From Deltaproteobacteria bacterium (GTDB lineage Bacteria > Desulfobacterota > Desulfomonilia > UBA1062): a stretch of 64,000 nt of DNA. Both the position numbers and the translations under genes were made by a program. Shown piece by piece: positions 1-9,423 of this stretch. The DNA is taken from the NCBI GenBank assembly GCA_018433085.1, contig JAHDRW010000017.1, positions 19,541-83,540 on the forward strand. The letters run 5' to 3'. The notes beneath the pieces were generated by a model. It was not told where the DNA came from and searched no databases. It worked only from the letters and a program-made list of their open reading frames with translations. Position 1 is the stretch's first letter; each line of letters starts with the position of its first letter.

Positions 1-540
1 GAAGGCCAGGTGGGTTTCGCCACGGTGTGCAGCATTGTGTTCAACGGCGTTCTGCTCAAGCAGGGCATACCCATGGACTCGAAGTTCGGGGGGATTCTCC
101 AGGTGCAGGAGAAAAAGCCGGTGCGGTTCGTCGAGCTCATCCACTACTCGGGCACCTCATTGGATCCCTCCGAGGCCTTTATCAGCGCGAAGATGACCTC
201 TGTCCGGAACGCTCAGGCAGGAGAAGGGAAAATCCTGGCCAACTTCCGCGAGGTGGCCGGAATCTGCCGGGAAAACGTCATGGATATCCTGGCCCTGCTC
301 GAGAAGACGGGGATCCGCGGCGTGCTCGCCACCGGCAAGATGGGCGAGGCGGTGTGCCAGGTTCCGGTGGACGTCAACAAGGTGGGCATGGTGCTCACGG
401 GCGGGCTCAACCCGGTGGCTGCCGCCCGGGAGCTCGGAATCGAGGCGGAAAATTTCGCCATGTCCACGGTCATGGACTTCGGAGAATTGCGTCCCTTTAC
501 CCAGGCATTCCGTGAGTCGAGGGGCAAGAAGCAAGTTTAA
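1..540 (+). CDS. NrpR-type (DUF128) transcriptional regulator, C-terminal part
   Basis: The reading frame is open from base 1, so the gene starts before the window; about 179 residues of its C-terminal end are present. The segments PVRFVELIHYSGTSLDP, MTSVRNAQAGEGKILANFRE, GVLATGKMGEAVCQVPVD and GLNPVAAARELGIE are typical of the NrpR/DUF128 effector domain. In methanogens NrpR represses nitrogen-assimilation genes and is released by 2-oxoglutarate. The winged-helix DNA-binding part would lie outside the window. gdhA follows 36 bases later on the same strand, so control of ammonia assimilation is a reasonable inference. The family call is fairly firm; the effector and targets here are inferred. 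Confidence 0.8.
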   Translation, partial: EGQVGFATVCSIVFNGVLLKQGIPMDSKFGGILQVQEKKPVRFVELIHYSGTSLDPSEAFISAKMTSVRNAQAGEGKILANFREVAGICRENVMDILALLEKTGIRGVLATGKMGEAVCQVPVDVNKVGMVLTGGLNPVAAARELGIEAENFAMSTVMDFGELRPFTQAFRESRGKKQV

Positions 541-576
541 AAGAAATACCGTATTCAGAGGAGAAAGGAGATTTGA

Positions 577-1914
<1,338 letters not shown>

Positions 1915-1944
1915 AGGCTCCCGGCCGTTCAATCGTACGCGACA

Positions 1945-1978
1945 CCCGGTCAGTTTCCGGTTCCGGAGGCTGACCGGG
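1945..1978 (+). terminator. Possible terminator hairpin after gdhA
   Basis: CCCGGTCAG pairs perfectly with CTGACCGGG across a 16-base loop, 30 bases after the gdhA stop. The downstream sequence is only moderately T-rich, so it is a weak intrinsic terminator or a processing hairpin. The remaining stretch to 2280 holds nothing else I can support. Confidence 0.45.
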
Positions 1979-2280
1979 CCTGGTTACTTCATTTCTGTTT
2001 GTCAAAGAGGATCTCTTAAAAAGATCGCGCCCCGCACCTGGCAGGGGGGAGTCTCTCGATCCCTGTCAATACGGCATAACGGAATTTAATTGCCGATTAA
2101 TCGGCGCGGCTCAAGCCGCTCGCGTATTCACCGGGGAAACGGGGTCGAAACCCGGGGCATCGCTCTGCAATCACCCCGGGCCGGAGAGACGAGCGGCAGA
2201 AAGGGGTTTTGCCGACGGAAATGCCCAATCCCTGCCTGATGCAGTACTGCAGCTTCCATTATATGCAGCCCGCGCCGCCT

Positions 2281-3129
2281 TCAGAACTGCATCACCGGCC
2301 CGATCGCGACCTCGGGGTAGATCTGGCCGTGCTTGGGCGGCATGGAGTTGTACACCCAGTCGATGTCCACGACTCCGAGGGTTATACCGCGCCCCTGCTC
2401 GAACCCGCCGAAAACACCCCTGACGAGCACGTCTTCCATATCCATGGTGAGTCCGAACACGGCGATACTCGTTCCCCGCTCCAGGCGTTTGAGCTCGTCA
2501 CCGTAGGCAAGGGGGGAGAAGGCCAGCCGGGTGCTGTCCGCGGCCTGGCACTGGATGAGGGGAACGATGACCGGGAACCCGTCAGGGTCCACACAGGAAA
2601 GGAACTTCAGGCTGTCCATCCGCTCGAACAGGCCCTGGGCCCAGGGCCTGAGGATCCGTTTGAAGTTCCGGGTACGCACCGCGGCCTTCCCGGCCCTGGT
2701 GAGCAGGGAAGAGAGGATGATCCGTCCCATGGGCAGGCGTTCCCGTCCCGCGGTCTCGACCAGGTTCATGTAGTGCACGGTGTGGATGCCGAAATAGGCG
2801 TTGTAGCGGAACATGGGCTTGCTGTTGAACATCTCGAAATCCTCGCCGTGGCGCTCCTGATGGGTCCAGAGGGCCTTGCCCCGCCAGAGGCTCTTCGAGA
2901 GCGTCATGATAAGAAAGCCGGTCCTGGGGTTGTCCTTTACGTGCCGCTTGCTCAGGCCCTCGGAGAACTGGCCCCAGACGAGCTCTCCGGTGGTCTTTGC
3001 CTGCAGGGCCGTGATCAGGGTGACATGGGGCAGCCCCTGCGGGTTGACGGTCGCGATGAGGCCCACCTTTGCCTCAGGCTCGAACTCCCCGAGATCCCGT
3101 TCGTCGAACCGGTCCGATTTCGTTTTCAT
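2281..3129 (-). CDS. Pyridoxamine 5'-phosphate oxidase-like FMN split-barrel protein
   Basis: Protein of 282 residues. The opening EPEAKVGLIATVNPQGLPHVTLITAL is characteristic of the flavin-binding split-barrel (PNPOx-like) fold: a strand, a turn with G-P-H, then a second strand. A second related stretch, SLKFLSCVDPDGFPVIVPL, occurs near residue 190, so the protein may hold two half-barrels. ATG 3129 was chosen because GGAGGACAGGCC precedes it; the frame is open further upstream but without a comparable start. It lies 71 bases after the glycyl radical activase and is probably the last gene of that operon. Whether it binds FMN, F420 or haem, and its substrate, cannot be told. Confidence 0.8.
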   Translation of the reverse strand: MKTKSDRFDERDLGEFEPEAKVGLIATVNPQGLPHVTLITALQAKTTGELVWGQFSEGLSKRHVKDNPRTGFLIMTLSKSLWRGKALWTHQERHGEDFEMFNSKPMFRYNAYFGIHTVHYMNLVETAGRERLPMGRIILSSLLTRAGKAAVRTRNFKRILRPWAQGLFERMDSLKFLSCVDPDGFPVIVPLIQCQAADSTRLAFSPLAYGDELKRLERGTSIAVFGLTMDMEDVLVRGVFGGFEQGRGITLGVVDIDWVYNSMPPKHGQIYPEVAIGPVMQF

Positions 3130-3200
3130 GGCCTGTCCTCCTTTAAGTTCACCATCGGATCCGCCCTCTGACGGTCCTGACGCCTTGGGCCTGCCGTGCT

Positions 3201-4295
3201 TCACCTTCCGCCCCGCGGCCTGCCCCGCTCGCGAGAGCAATCCGCTGCAGAGCCGTTCGATGACGTTCCGTCCTGGGCGCCTGCCCTGTCCAACGACACG
3301 GAATGCCCGCGAGACCCCTTCACAGCGGTCGCCCCGCTGGCATGAACGAACCCGCCCCTGCCCACCGACTCGGCGGCAACCCGCACCAGACGGTCCATGT
3401 CGCTGTCCGCCACGAGCCCGTAGTCCCTGCACTTCCAGTCGATTCCGAGCCCGTCGTATTTATGGGTGCAGAGGTTGTTGAACGCGCAGAGCTCCCACCG
3501 GGAAACGGACCCGCCCATGGTATCGCGGATAAAGGCACCGATGGCGCGGATGTTCTCCTCGCTGTCCGTGTGGCCGGGAATAACAGGGGTTCGGACCCAG
3601 ATCTCGAGGGGCTTTAAGCGCTCCCTGCGGTAGTCTCCGATCCGGGCGAGGTTCCGCTGAATCTGGCTGCCGCACAGGCCGGTATAGTCGCGATGGAGTT
3701 CCTCGTCCATGAGCTTGAGGTCGTAGAGCAGCAGGTCGGTGGAGGGCAGGAGTTTCTCGAGCCTTTCCCAGGGACACTGGCCGCAGGTATCCAGGGCCGT
3801 ATGGACCCCCTTTTCTTTCAGCGATTCGAGAACCTCGCGGGCAAAATCCGGCTGGCGCGTCGGCTCGCCGCCCGAGAGGGTCACCCCGCCGCCCGACTGC
3901 TCGAAATACGCGCGGTCTTTCATCAGCTCGTCCACGAGATCCTCCGGGTCCCAGTACCTGCCGTAGACCTCCATGGCCGTGGACGGGCAGGCCTCCGCGC
4001 ACTTGAGGCAGTCCGTGCACACACGTCTGTCGATCTCGATGCCCGAGTTTGTGGCTTTCAGGGCCTTTTCCGGGCACGCCTCGATGCAGCTCAGGCAGCC
4101 GATGCAACGCGCGCTCACCCAGTGCACCTGCGGTCTGGCCGGGATGCTCTCCGGGTTGTGGCACCACACGCAGCGCAGCGGGCACCCCTTGAAGAAGACC
4201 GTGCTTCTGATGCCCGGACCATCCTCGGTGGACATCCGCTGAATCCTCAGGATGAGACCCTGAATTTTTTCCGGGACCTGCCCGCCTGTCTTCAT
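3201..4295 (-). CDS. Glycyl radical enzyme activating enzyme (radical SAM)
   Basis: Installs the glycyl radical on its partner enzyme by reductive cleavage of S-adenosylmethionine. The radical-SAM motif Cys38-x3-Cys42-x2-Cys45 (GCPLRCVWC) is near the N terminus, followed by two four-cysteine ferredoxin clusters (CIGCLSCIEACP at 64-75 and CTDCLKCAEACP at 93-104) and SGGEPT at 141. Extra clusters are known in activases of arylacetate decarboxylases, benzylsuccinate synthase and glycerol dehydratase, but not in the simple pyruvate formate-lyase activase. It starts 57 bases after the glycyl radical enzyme stop. About 30 C-terminal residues after GGFVHASGATAVKG look unlike the family and may be a low-complexity extension. 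Confidence 0.95.
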   Translation of the reverse strand: MKTGGQVPEKIQGLILRIQRMSTEDGPGIRSTVFFKGCPLRCVWCHNPESIPARPQVHWVSARCIGCLSCIEACPEKALKATNSGIEIDRRVCTDCLKCAEACPSTAMEVYGRYWDPEDLVDELMKDRAYFEQSGGGVTLSGGEPTRQPDFAREVLESLKEKGVHTALDTCGQCPWERLEKLLPSTDLLLYDLKLMDEELHRDYTGLCGSQIQRNLARIGDYRRERLKPLEIWVRTPVIPGHTDSEENIRAIGAFIRDTMGGSVSRWELCAFNNLCTHKYDGLGIDWKCRDYGLVADSDMDRLVRVAAESVGRGGFVHASGATAVKGSRGHSVSLDRAGAQDGTSSNGSAADCSRERGRPRGGR

Positions 4296-4352
4296 CCCGG
4301 CCCGCCTCTCCCTGCGGGATCGGTCGCCGGCGGTTTTCTCCGTGCGGTTTCT

Positions 4353-6872
4353 TCAGAACGACTCATGGCTGATCCTCGCGATCACCTCGTTCTGCAGCTC
4401 GCGGCCGATGGCGGTGAAGTACGCATTGTAGCCCGTGATCCTCACCAGGAGCGATTGGTACTCCTCGGGCCGCGTCTGGGCATCGTGCAGCATGGCCGCG
4501 TCGATCATGTTGATCTGGAGCGAGGTCCCTCCCTGCTCCAGACTTCCTTTCAGAAAGGCCTTGAACTTTTCGCGGTGCTCGGGGTCTCTGAGCAGCGACG
4601 GGCTCATGGATATGGTGTGGCTCGCGCCGTTGGGCAGGCAGTTGCAGTAGCCGCCCCAGTCTCCTGGACCGCTCTCGGCCCTGCCGCCCAGGGCCTTGCC
4701 CACCGAGTTCATGTTGGCCGTGGGGCCGTTGATATCGGCCCCGCTCACCGGGCAGATGGCGTTCGACAGGAATCTTCCCTTGGGCCTCCCGTCCGGGCTC
4801 GCCGGCAGGATGAACCCGTCGCCCACCCAGTAGTTCCAGCTGAGCATACCGGGCCTGAACTGCCTTGCCGTCGAACGGGTTCTGTGCCTCCACGTCTCCT
4901 CGCACCACAGGTCCATGACGGCCCGGGCCATGGCGTCCGCCTTGTCATCGTCGCGGCCGTACTTGGGGGCCTTGTACGTAGCGAGGGCCTGGAGTCTCTC
5001 GAAGCCTTGCCAGTTGGCCTTGAGCGCCTTCACGAGCTCCCCGAGCGTGCACTGCTTCGTGTCGTACACCAGGTGCCTGATCGCGAGCAGGCCGTCCACC
5101 GTGGTGGCGAAGGTCACGGCCTCGAGTGTGGTGAAGTTGAGCTCGGCGCCTCCCCGTGTGATGTCCATCCCTTTCTCCGCGCATCCCTTTACCAGGCAGG
5201 ACACATAGGGTGTGGGGCAGAACCGGGCCCGGATGGACTCGGACTTTTCATAGAGCTCCACGCATCGCTCGATGATGTGTTTCGTCTGCCGGACATAGGC
5301 GTTCCAGAATTCGTCCCATGTCTTCAGCGAGTCGGCGCTGCCGGTCCGGGGGCCTGCCTGTCGCACCTTCTCGCGGTTGCCCGTGATGGGGTCGACGAAG
5401 TCGGAGAAGTCCCTCCCGTCGTTCAGGGCGAGCTCCACGCCTTTCAGCAGGTTGAGGTTGTTGTCAACGGTCCCGGAGCGGTCGTTGCCGACCATGGTGT
5501 TTTCCAGGCATCCCACCGGGGCATAGTCGTGCACGTTGTCCTCGTTGATGAGGTGCTCAACGCGGGCCATTTTCGCCTCCCGCATCATGCCCGCCATGGA
5601 CCGCTCGTCGAAGTTGAGCAGAAAGGGCGAGCCCTGGCTCGTGGAGATCATGTCGACCACCCTGTCGAGAAGCTCCTCCGGGCTCCCCTTGTGGAGCCGG
5701 ATGTTGGGCTTGGGTTCGAGGATGGGAGCGAGCTCGTCGATCACCTCGAGCATGGCATAGGTCAGGTCGTTGGTCATGTCGCGGCCGCCCCTTCCCATAC
5801 CCGAGAGCGTGATGAGCTGCCCGTAGCCCGAGGTGATGCCCATGTTCCCGACCCGGATCATGGCGTCGTAGACCGTGTTGGCATGGATCCAGAAGCATTT
5901 GAGGACCTCCTTGCCGAATTCCCGGTCCATGCCCTGCGCGATCGAGTGCTCCCAGTAGGGCAGGAGATATTGGTCGATCCTGCCGAAGGACACGCCCGGC
6001 CCCGGATAGTTCTCGTCGCTCATGACGAGCATGTGGGTGATCCACAGCGCCTGCACGGCCTCCCAGAACGTCCGCGCCGGCTCCCAGGGAACGTGACGGA
6101 GGTTTTCCGCCATCCGGATAAGCTCGTTTTTCCTCGGCAGGTCCTGTTCCTCCCCGGCGAGCTTCTCGCAGAGCCCGGCATATTTGGCGGCGAGGTCCCG
6201 GGGCATGGCGGCCGCGGTCATCATGGCGCGAAGCTGCGCGCCCGTGCCCCCCTTCTTCTCTTTTGCGTCCAGGAACTCATAGCGGCGCCTGAGGTCCTCG
6301 TAGATGCCCTTCCACCCAAGGTTCAGGACCCGCTCATACCCCGGGATGAGATGCCCCGACGTGGCGCCCGAGTTGCCGTAGCCGTGGTCGTGGAACCACT
6401 TCATGGACGCCCGTGCGCCCTTTCCGCCATAGATGAGCCGGTCGCGCTCCTTCGCCTCCTTTTTCGTCCAGCACATGGAGGTCTGGATATTGAAGCGTCC
6501 GCCCGCGATGAGGTCCCCGGGCAGGATCTCGCAGGGAACATGGTTCACCATCACTTCCCGGGTGAACCAGGCCTTGCGCTCGGGCAGGCTCCAGGTCCAG
6601 AAGGCGGGGTCGAGCTTCACGGTATGCGCGGCCTGCTGCATGGAGGATCGGAAGGTCTGGAGGAAGGCATACGTCTCGGGCACAATGTAGAAGGTCATTT
6701 CGTCGAACTGCACGTCCCAGGGCATGCCCGTTCCCCAGGCCGTGAACTCGTTGTTCCACGTGCGGCTTGCGCCCTGGAAGTAATAGTCGCGGAGCCACCG
6801 GATCCGCGGGGAGAGGTTTTTCGGTTTTTTGATACCTTTGCCCGGATCGTCGAGCGCCTCTGCCATTGCCAT
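4353..6872 (-). CDS. Glycyl radical enzyme (PFL-like), substrate unknown
   Basis: Oxygen-sensitive cytoplasmic enzyme of 839 residues. The radical loop RITGYNAYF carries Gly814, and the thiyl site is Cys455 in PVGCLENTM. Cys-x-Glu (Glu457) is the arrangement of dehydratase and C-N or C-S lyase members and of arylacetate decarboxylases, and is unlike classical pyruvate formate-lyase, which has two adjacent cysteines. Other landmarks are ILPGDLIAGGRFN (117-128) and ELNFTTLEAVTFATTVDG (577-594). ATG 6872 follows GGAGG by six bases. The regulator, activase and a flavin-type protein flank it on the same strand. No microcompartment shell, HpdC-like small subunit or aldehyde dehydrogenase is nearby, so I cannot name the substrate. 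Confidence 0.95.
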   Translation of the reverse strand: MAMAEALDDPGKGIKKPKNLSPRIRWLRDYYFQGASRTWNNEFTAWGTGMPWDVQFDEMTFYIVPETYAFLQTFRSSMQQAAHTVKLDPAFWTWSLPERKAWFTREVMVNHVPCEILPGDLIAGGRFNIQTSMCWTKKEAKERDRLIYGGKGARASMKWFHDHGYGNSGATSGHLIPGYERVLNLGWKGIYEDLRRRYEFLDAKEKKGGTGAQLRAMMTAAAMPRDLAAKYAGLCEKLAGEEQDLPRKNELIRMAENLRHVPWEPARTFWEAVQALWITHMLVMSDENYPGPGVSFGRIDQYLLPYWEHSIAQGMDREFGKEVLKCFWIHANTVYDAMIRVGNMGITSGYGQLITLSGMGRGGRDMTNDLTYAMLEVIDELAPILEPKPNIRLHKGSPEELLDRVVDMISTSQGSPFLLNFDERSMAGMMREAKMARVEHLINEDNVHDYAPVGCLENTMVGNDRSGTVDNNLNLLKGVELALNDGRDFSDFVDPITGNREKVRQAGPRTGSADSLKTWDEFWNAYVRQTKHIIERCVELYEKSESIRARFCPTPYVSCLVKGCAEKGMDITRGGAELNFTTLEAVTFATTVDGLLAIRHLVYDTKQCTLGELVKALKANWQGFERLQALATYKAPKYGRDDDKADAMARAVMDLWCEETWRHRTRSTARQFRPGMLSWNYWVGDGFILPASPDGRPKGRFLSNAICPVSGADINGPTANMNSVGKALGGRAESGPGDWGGYCNCLPNGASHTISMSPSLLRDPEHREKFKAFLKGSLEQGGTSLQINMIDAAMLHDAQTRPEEYQSLLVRITGYNAYFTAIGRELQNEVIARISHESF

Positions 6873-6890
6873 GGCACACCTCCTTGTTTT

Positions 6891-7616
6891 TTACCGGCGG
6901 GAAAGCAGTGTTCTCAGGCGCTGCTCGCCGTGGGCGAGAGTCTCGGTCATGATTGCCGCCGCCTGTTTCGGGTTCTGTTTTTCGACCGCCGCAAGCAGTC
7001 TCCGGTGGAACCGGAGTATCGCGGGAACTACCTCCGGGTCGGAGAAGAAGAGCGAGGTAAAATTCATATACACCGGCCTGAACGAGTTGATGAGCATCGG
7101 GTACACGAGGTTTCCCGACGCGATTCCCATGGTGAGGTGAAACTCGAAGTCCAGGGCGGTGATTTTCTCGATATGGCGGGGGTCGGCCGACTCCTCGGCA
7201 TCCACGATTTCATGGAAGGTCTTGAGGTGAGAGCCCGTACGGTTGAGAGCGGCGAGCCGGGCGGTCTCGTTCTCCACCAGTGCCCTCACCCGGATGAGGC
7301 TCTCCAGAAGCCCGGGATCCAGGCCGCCGCGCTGGAAATTGACGAGCGACTCCAGGATGGCGAGCGAGCCCTCCTTCCGGTAATCGCTCACCACGGCACC
7401 TGCACGGGGCCTGAGCTTCACCAGCCCCCTGGCCGCCAGCTCCACGAGCCCCTCGTGCACCACGGGCCTGCTCACCCCCAGCTGGAGCGCCAACTCGCGC
7501 TCGGGAGGCAGCTTCTGGCCGATGGCGAGCCTGCCCGTGAGGATCAGATCCTCGAACCGCGAGATGAACACCTGTTTCAGGCTCTCGGCCTTGAGCGGCC
7601 TCAGCATGTCCTTCAT
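6891..7616 (-). CDS. GntR/FadR-family transcriptional regulator
   Basis: An N-terminal winged helix (SRFEDLILTGRLAIGQKLPPERELALQLGVSRP region, residues about 15-75 with the classical PPERELALQLGVSRPVV signature) is followed by an all-helical FCD ligand domain (DFEFHLTMGIASGN, LRFHRRLLAAVEKQNP). FCD members usually sense small carboxylates through a bound metal. ATG 7616 is chosen for its GGAGGGGAA leader; another ATG 42 bases upstream lies on top of the operator-like palindrome. The glycyl radical enzyme begins only 18 bases after its stop, so the regulator likely controls its own operon, with the substrate or a product as ligand. Confidence 0.92.
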   Translation of the reverse strand: MKDMLRPLKAESLKQVFISRFEDLILTGRLAIGQKLPPERELALQLGVSRPVVHEGLVELAARGLVKLRPRAGAVVSDYRKEGSLAILESLVNFQRGGLDPGLLESLIRVRALVENETARLAALNRTGSHLKTFHEIVDAEESADPRHIEKITALDFEFHLTMGIASGNLVYPMLINSFRPVYMNFTSLFFSDPEVVPAILRFHRRLLAAVEKQNPKQAAAIMTETLAHGEQRLRTLLSRR

Positions 7617-7635
7617 CGGATTCCCCTCCTCGCAG

Positions 7636-7656
7636 GCTGGTGGTATTACCAACAGC
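7636..7656 (-). promoter_or_regulatory. GntR-type operator upstream of the glycyl radical operon
   Basis: A 21-base inverted repeat with the core TGGTATTACCA (7641-7651) and arms GCTGG/ACAGC matching at 8 of 9 paired positions. TGGT-N3-ACCA is the known half-site pattern of FadR-subfamily regulators such as PdhR and LldR. It lies 20 bases upstream of the GntR start codon, where bound repressor would block transcription. Function is inferred from pattern and position. Confidence 0.65.
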
Positions 7657-7659
7657 AAT

Positions 7660-8448
7660 AATACCCGTGAATTGACGGTGAATCAAGAGAAATCTCTTCA
7701 GAAGGAATGGCTCGGTTCTTAAGGGATTAGCCATAACCAATAACCCATAGCAGATACCGGGGCTTTATAAGCCGATCCCTCCGGGAGATCCCCCCGGAGC
7801 TGAGCCCTTGTGTCCTGAAGCCGGGGTGCCCTGGGGGGGGGGGCGGGAAAACGATCGGATTGACACAGTGGAGAGGGAAGCATGGACAGGGGGAAGGGTT
7901 CCCTCCGCACGGGCCACGGACCCGGGTCGAAGAGGGATTGTGCGGACAAGGCCGCCGGCTATTATGTGAGATAGGTGCGGCGTGTCGTGAAAAACTCATG
8001 GATTGGGAGAGATAGGGGCTAGGTGAGATAAGGATCAGGGGTAGAGAGACGCGGCCGAACGGTACTCGATACCCGGCCGTTCGTGCTGGATCCGACAAGG
8101 TTGTAGCAGGGAGTGAACCTCGGAACAAGGACTGGAAACGAGATCGGGGAAAATGCCTGGAACGGTTTCGTCCGCGAGAGTGACGCGGCCTGGCTGTGAC
8201 GCTGCCTCGGCATACCGGGGCTGCGCGATGCCTGGCAGGATTATCACGATGCGGGCTTCGGGATCGAAGACCGGGACCATGAAGTCCTTCTGGCGACGGT
8301 CGTGTCGTGCCTTGTGCATGCACATCGTTCCCTGAACTCGGCGGGCGGTCGAGCACGGCCGAGCGCGATCGGCAGAAAACAGAGAAGCAGCATATATGAA
8401 CGCGTACGCGAACATCTCGACAGATCTGGCGAGAGAAAAGGGAGGCAC
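7660..8448. other. Long intergenic region, no gene recognised
   Basis: Roughly 790 bases between the GntR promoter region and the DinB-like gene. It contains an 11-base G run (7833-7843) and purine-rich stretches around 7990-8045. Open frames exist on both strands but have no recognisable family, ribosome site or coding-like composition. It must hold the divergent promoters, though I could not pick one confidently. Confidence 0.4.
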
Positions 8449-8937
8449 ATGCGCACAGACAAGGTAATCCGCGGGCAGCTCCTTGCCCTTCTGGAGGGAG
8501 GCAACGCCCACATGGGCTTCGACGATGCAGTCGATGGTTTCCCTTTGGACCGGATCAACACCCCGGTGCCACAGGGCAGCTATCTCGTCTGGCACCTGCT
8601 TTTCCACATGCGGGTGGTCCAGTGGGATATCCTGGAGTTTGTCAGGAACCCCGGCCATGTGTCTCCGGATTTCCCCGACGGCTACTGGCCCCGCCCCGGC
8701 GAGCAGGCGAGTCCCGCCGTATGGGAAGAGATCGCGAACAGGTTCAGGGCCGATCTCGAAGCGCTCAAGGGCCTGGTCCGCGACCCCGGAACCGATTTTT
8801 TCAGCCCCATCCCCCATGCAAGGGATTATACCATACTGAGGGAGATCCTCCTGGCGGCGGACCACAACGCCTTTCATATGGGAGAGCTCGTCTGCCTCAG
8901 GCGGATCCTGAACCTGAACCCGGTCAAGGAGTATTGA
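8449..8937 (+). CDS. DinB-family protein
   Basis: A 162-residue protein of the DinB/YfiT four-helix metalloenzyme superfamily. The expected histidines are visible in SYLVWHLLFHMRVVQWDI (around residue 45-60) and in LAADHNAFHMGELV (about 138-151), whose HxxxH spacing is the usual metal site. Members include thiol S-transferases and damage-inducible proteins; the reaction here is unknown. ATG 8449 follows GGGAGGCAC; the longer frame upstream lacks family similarity. It stands alone between non-homologous neighbours. Confidence 0.82.
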   Translation: MRTDKVIRGQLLALLEGGNAHMGFDDAVDGFPLDRINTPVPQGSYLVWHLLFHMRVVQWDILEFVRNPGHVSPDFPDGYWPRPGEQASPAVWEEIANRFRADLEALKGLVRDPGTDFFSPIPHARDYTILREILLAADHNAFHMGELVCLRRILNLNPVKEY

Positions 8938-8939
8938 AG

Positions 8940-9423
8940 GGGAGCGGAAAACCGCCGGTGCGGATATTTCGTTGAGCTCGGCGGTTGTGATGAAACAGGG
9001 ACTGGCGTCCAGGTACAGGGAGGCAAGGCGGTACAGCCTGCCTCTCTGCCGCGAGAGCTGCTTTCCAAGGGCACGAGGCGCCCCGTTCCGGTCGAAGAAG
9101 CACAGGCCGTCGCCGGCATGCACGTCTCCGGAGCCGGCGTCTGCGGTGCCCGGTCCCGCCTTGAGACAGATCCGGTTCTTCCCGCACCGGACAACGGTGC
9201 CGAGCTCTTCTCCCAGGGACTTGGGAGTGCCGGCAGATCGTGTTCCGTCGTACCTTTCCGTGAGAAGATAGGATGCCGCGCCGCGGCGGAAAATCCTGCG
9301 GGGGTCGGGTTCGAAGAAGATGTCCGTGCGCCCGCTGGAGGACTTTCCGAGATACGGACGGCCCTGAAACAAGGGCTCACTGACGATGGCCCCGTCCGGT
9401 CCCTGCCCCCTCCTGGGTGCGTT
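8940..9423 (-). pseudogene. Truncated remnant of a U32 (collagenase-like) peptidase C-terminal region
   Basis: Read on the minus strand, one frame gives TDIFFEPDPRRIFRRG, then TPKSLGEELGTV, then HAGDGLCFFDRNG and GRLYRLA. This order matches the C-terminal part of U32 peptidases (F-x-RG, SPKSLGE-x-LG-x-V, GDGLCF). The catalytic N-terminal region of some 400 residues is absent: upstream in this orientation lies the stop of the matrixin gene at 9424. No start or ribosome site is present and the end fades out toward the DinB gene. It is best read as the leftover of a deletion. Confidence 0.65.

Noticed and set aside
2281..7656. A bacterial microcompartment locus
   Set aside because: No shell protein, aldehyde dehydrogenase or phosphotransacylase gene accompanies the glycyl radical enzyme.
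3693..7661. A 1322-residue open frame on the plus strand opposite the glycyl radical operon
   Set aside because: It is the antisense of the clearly coding activase, enzyme and regulator genes, in high-G+C DNA where such frames stay open by chance.
7833..7843. Run of 11 G
   Set aside because: A homopolymer in non-coding DNA; could be a phase-variation tract only if in or near a promoter or gene, and neither is clear here.
8035..9372. A 445-residue minus-strand frame
   Set aside because: Only the upper part matches U32 peptidase motifs; the lower part is antisense to the DinB-like gene, so it is not one gene.
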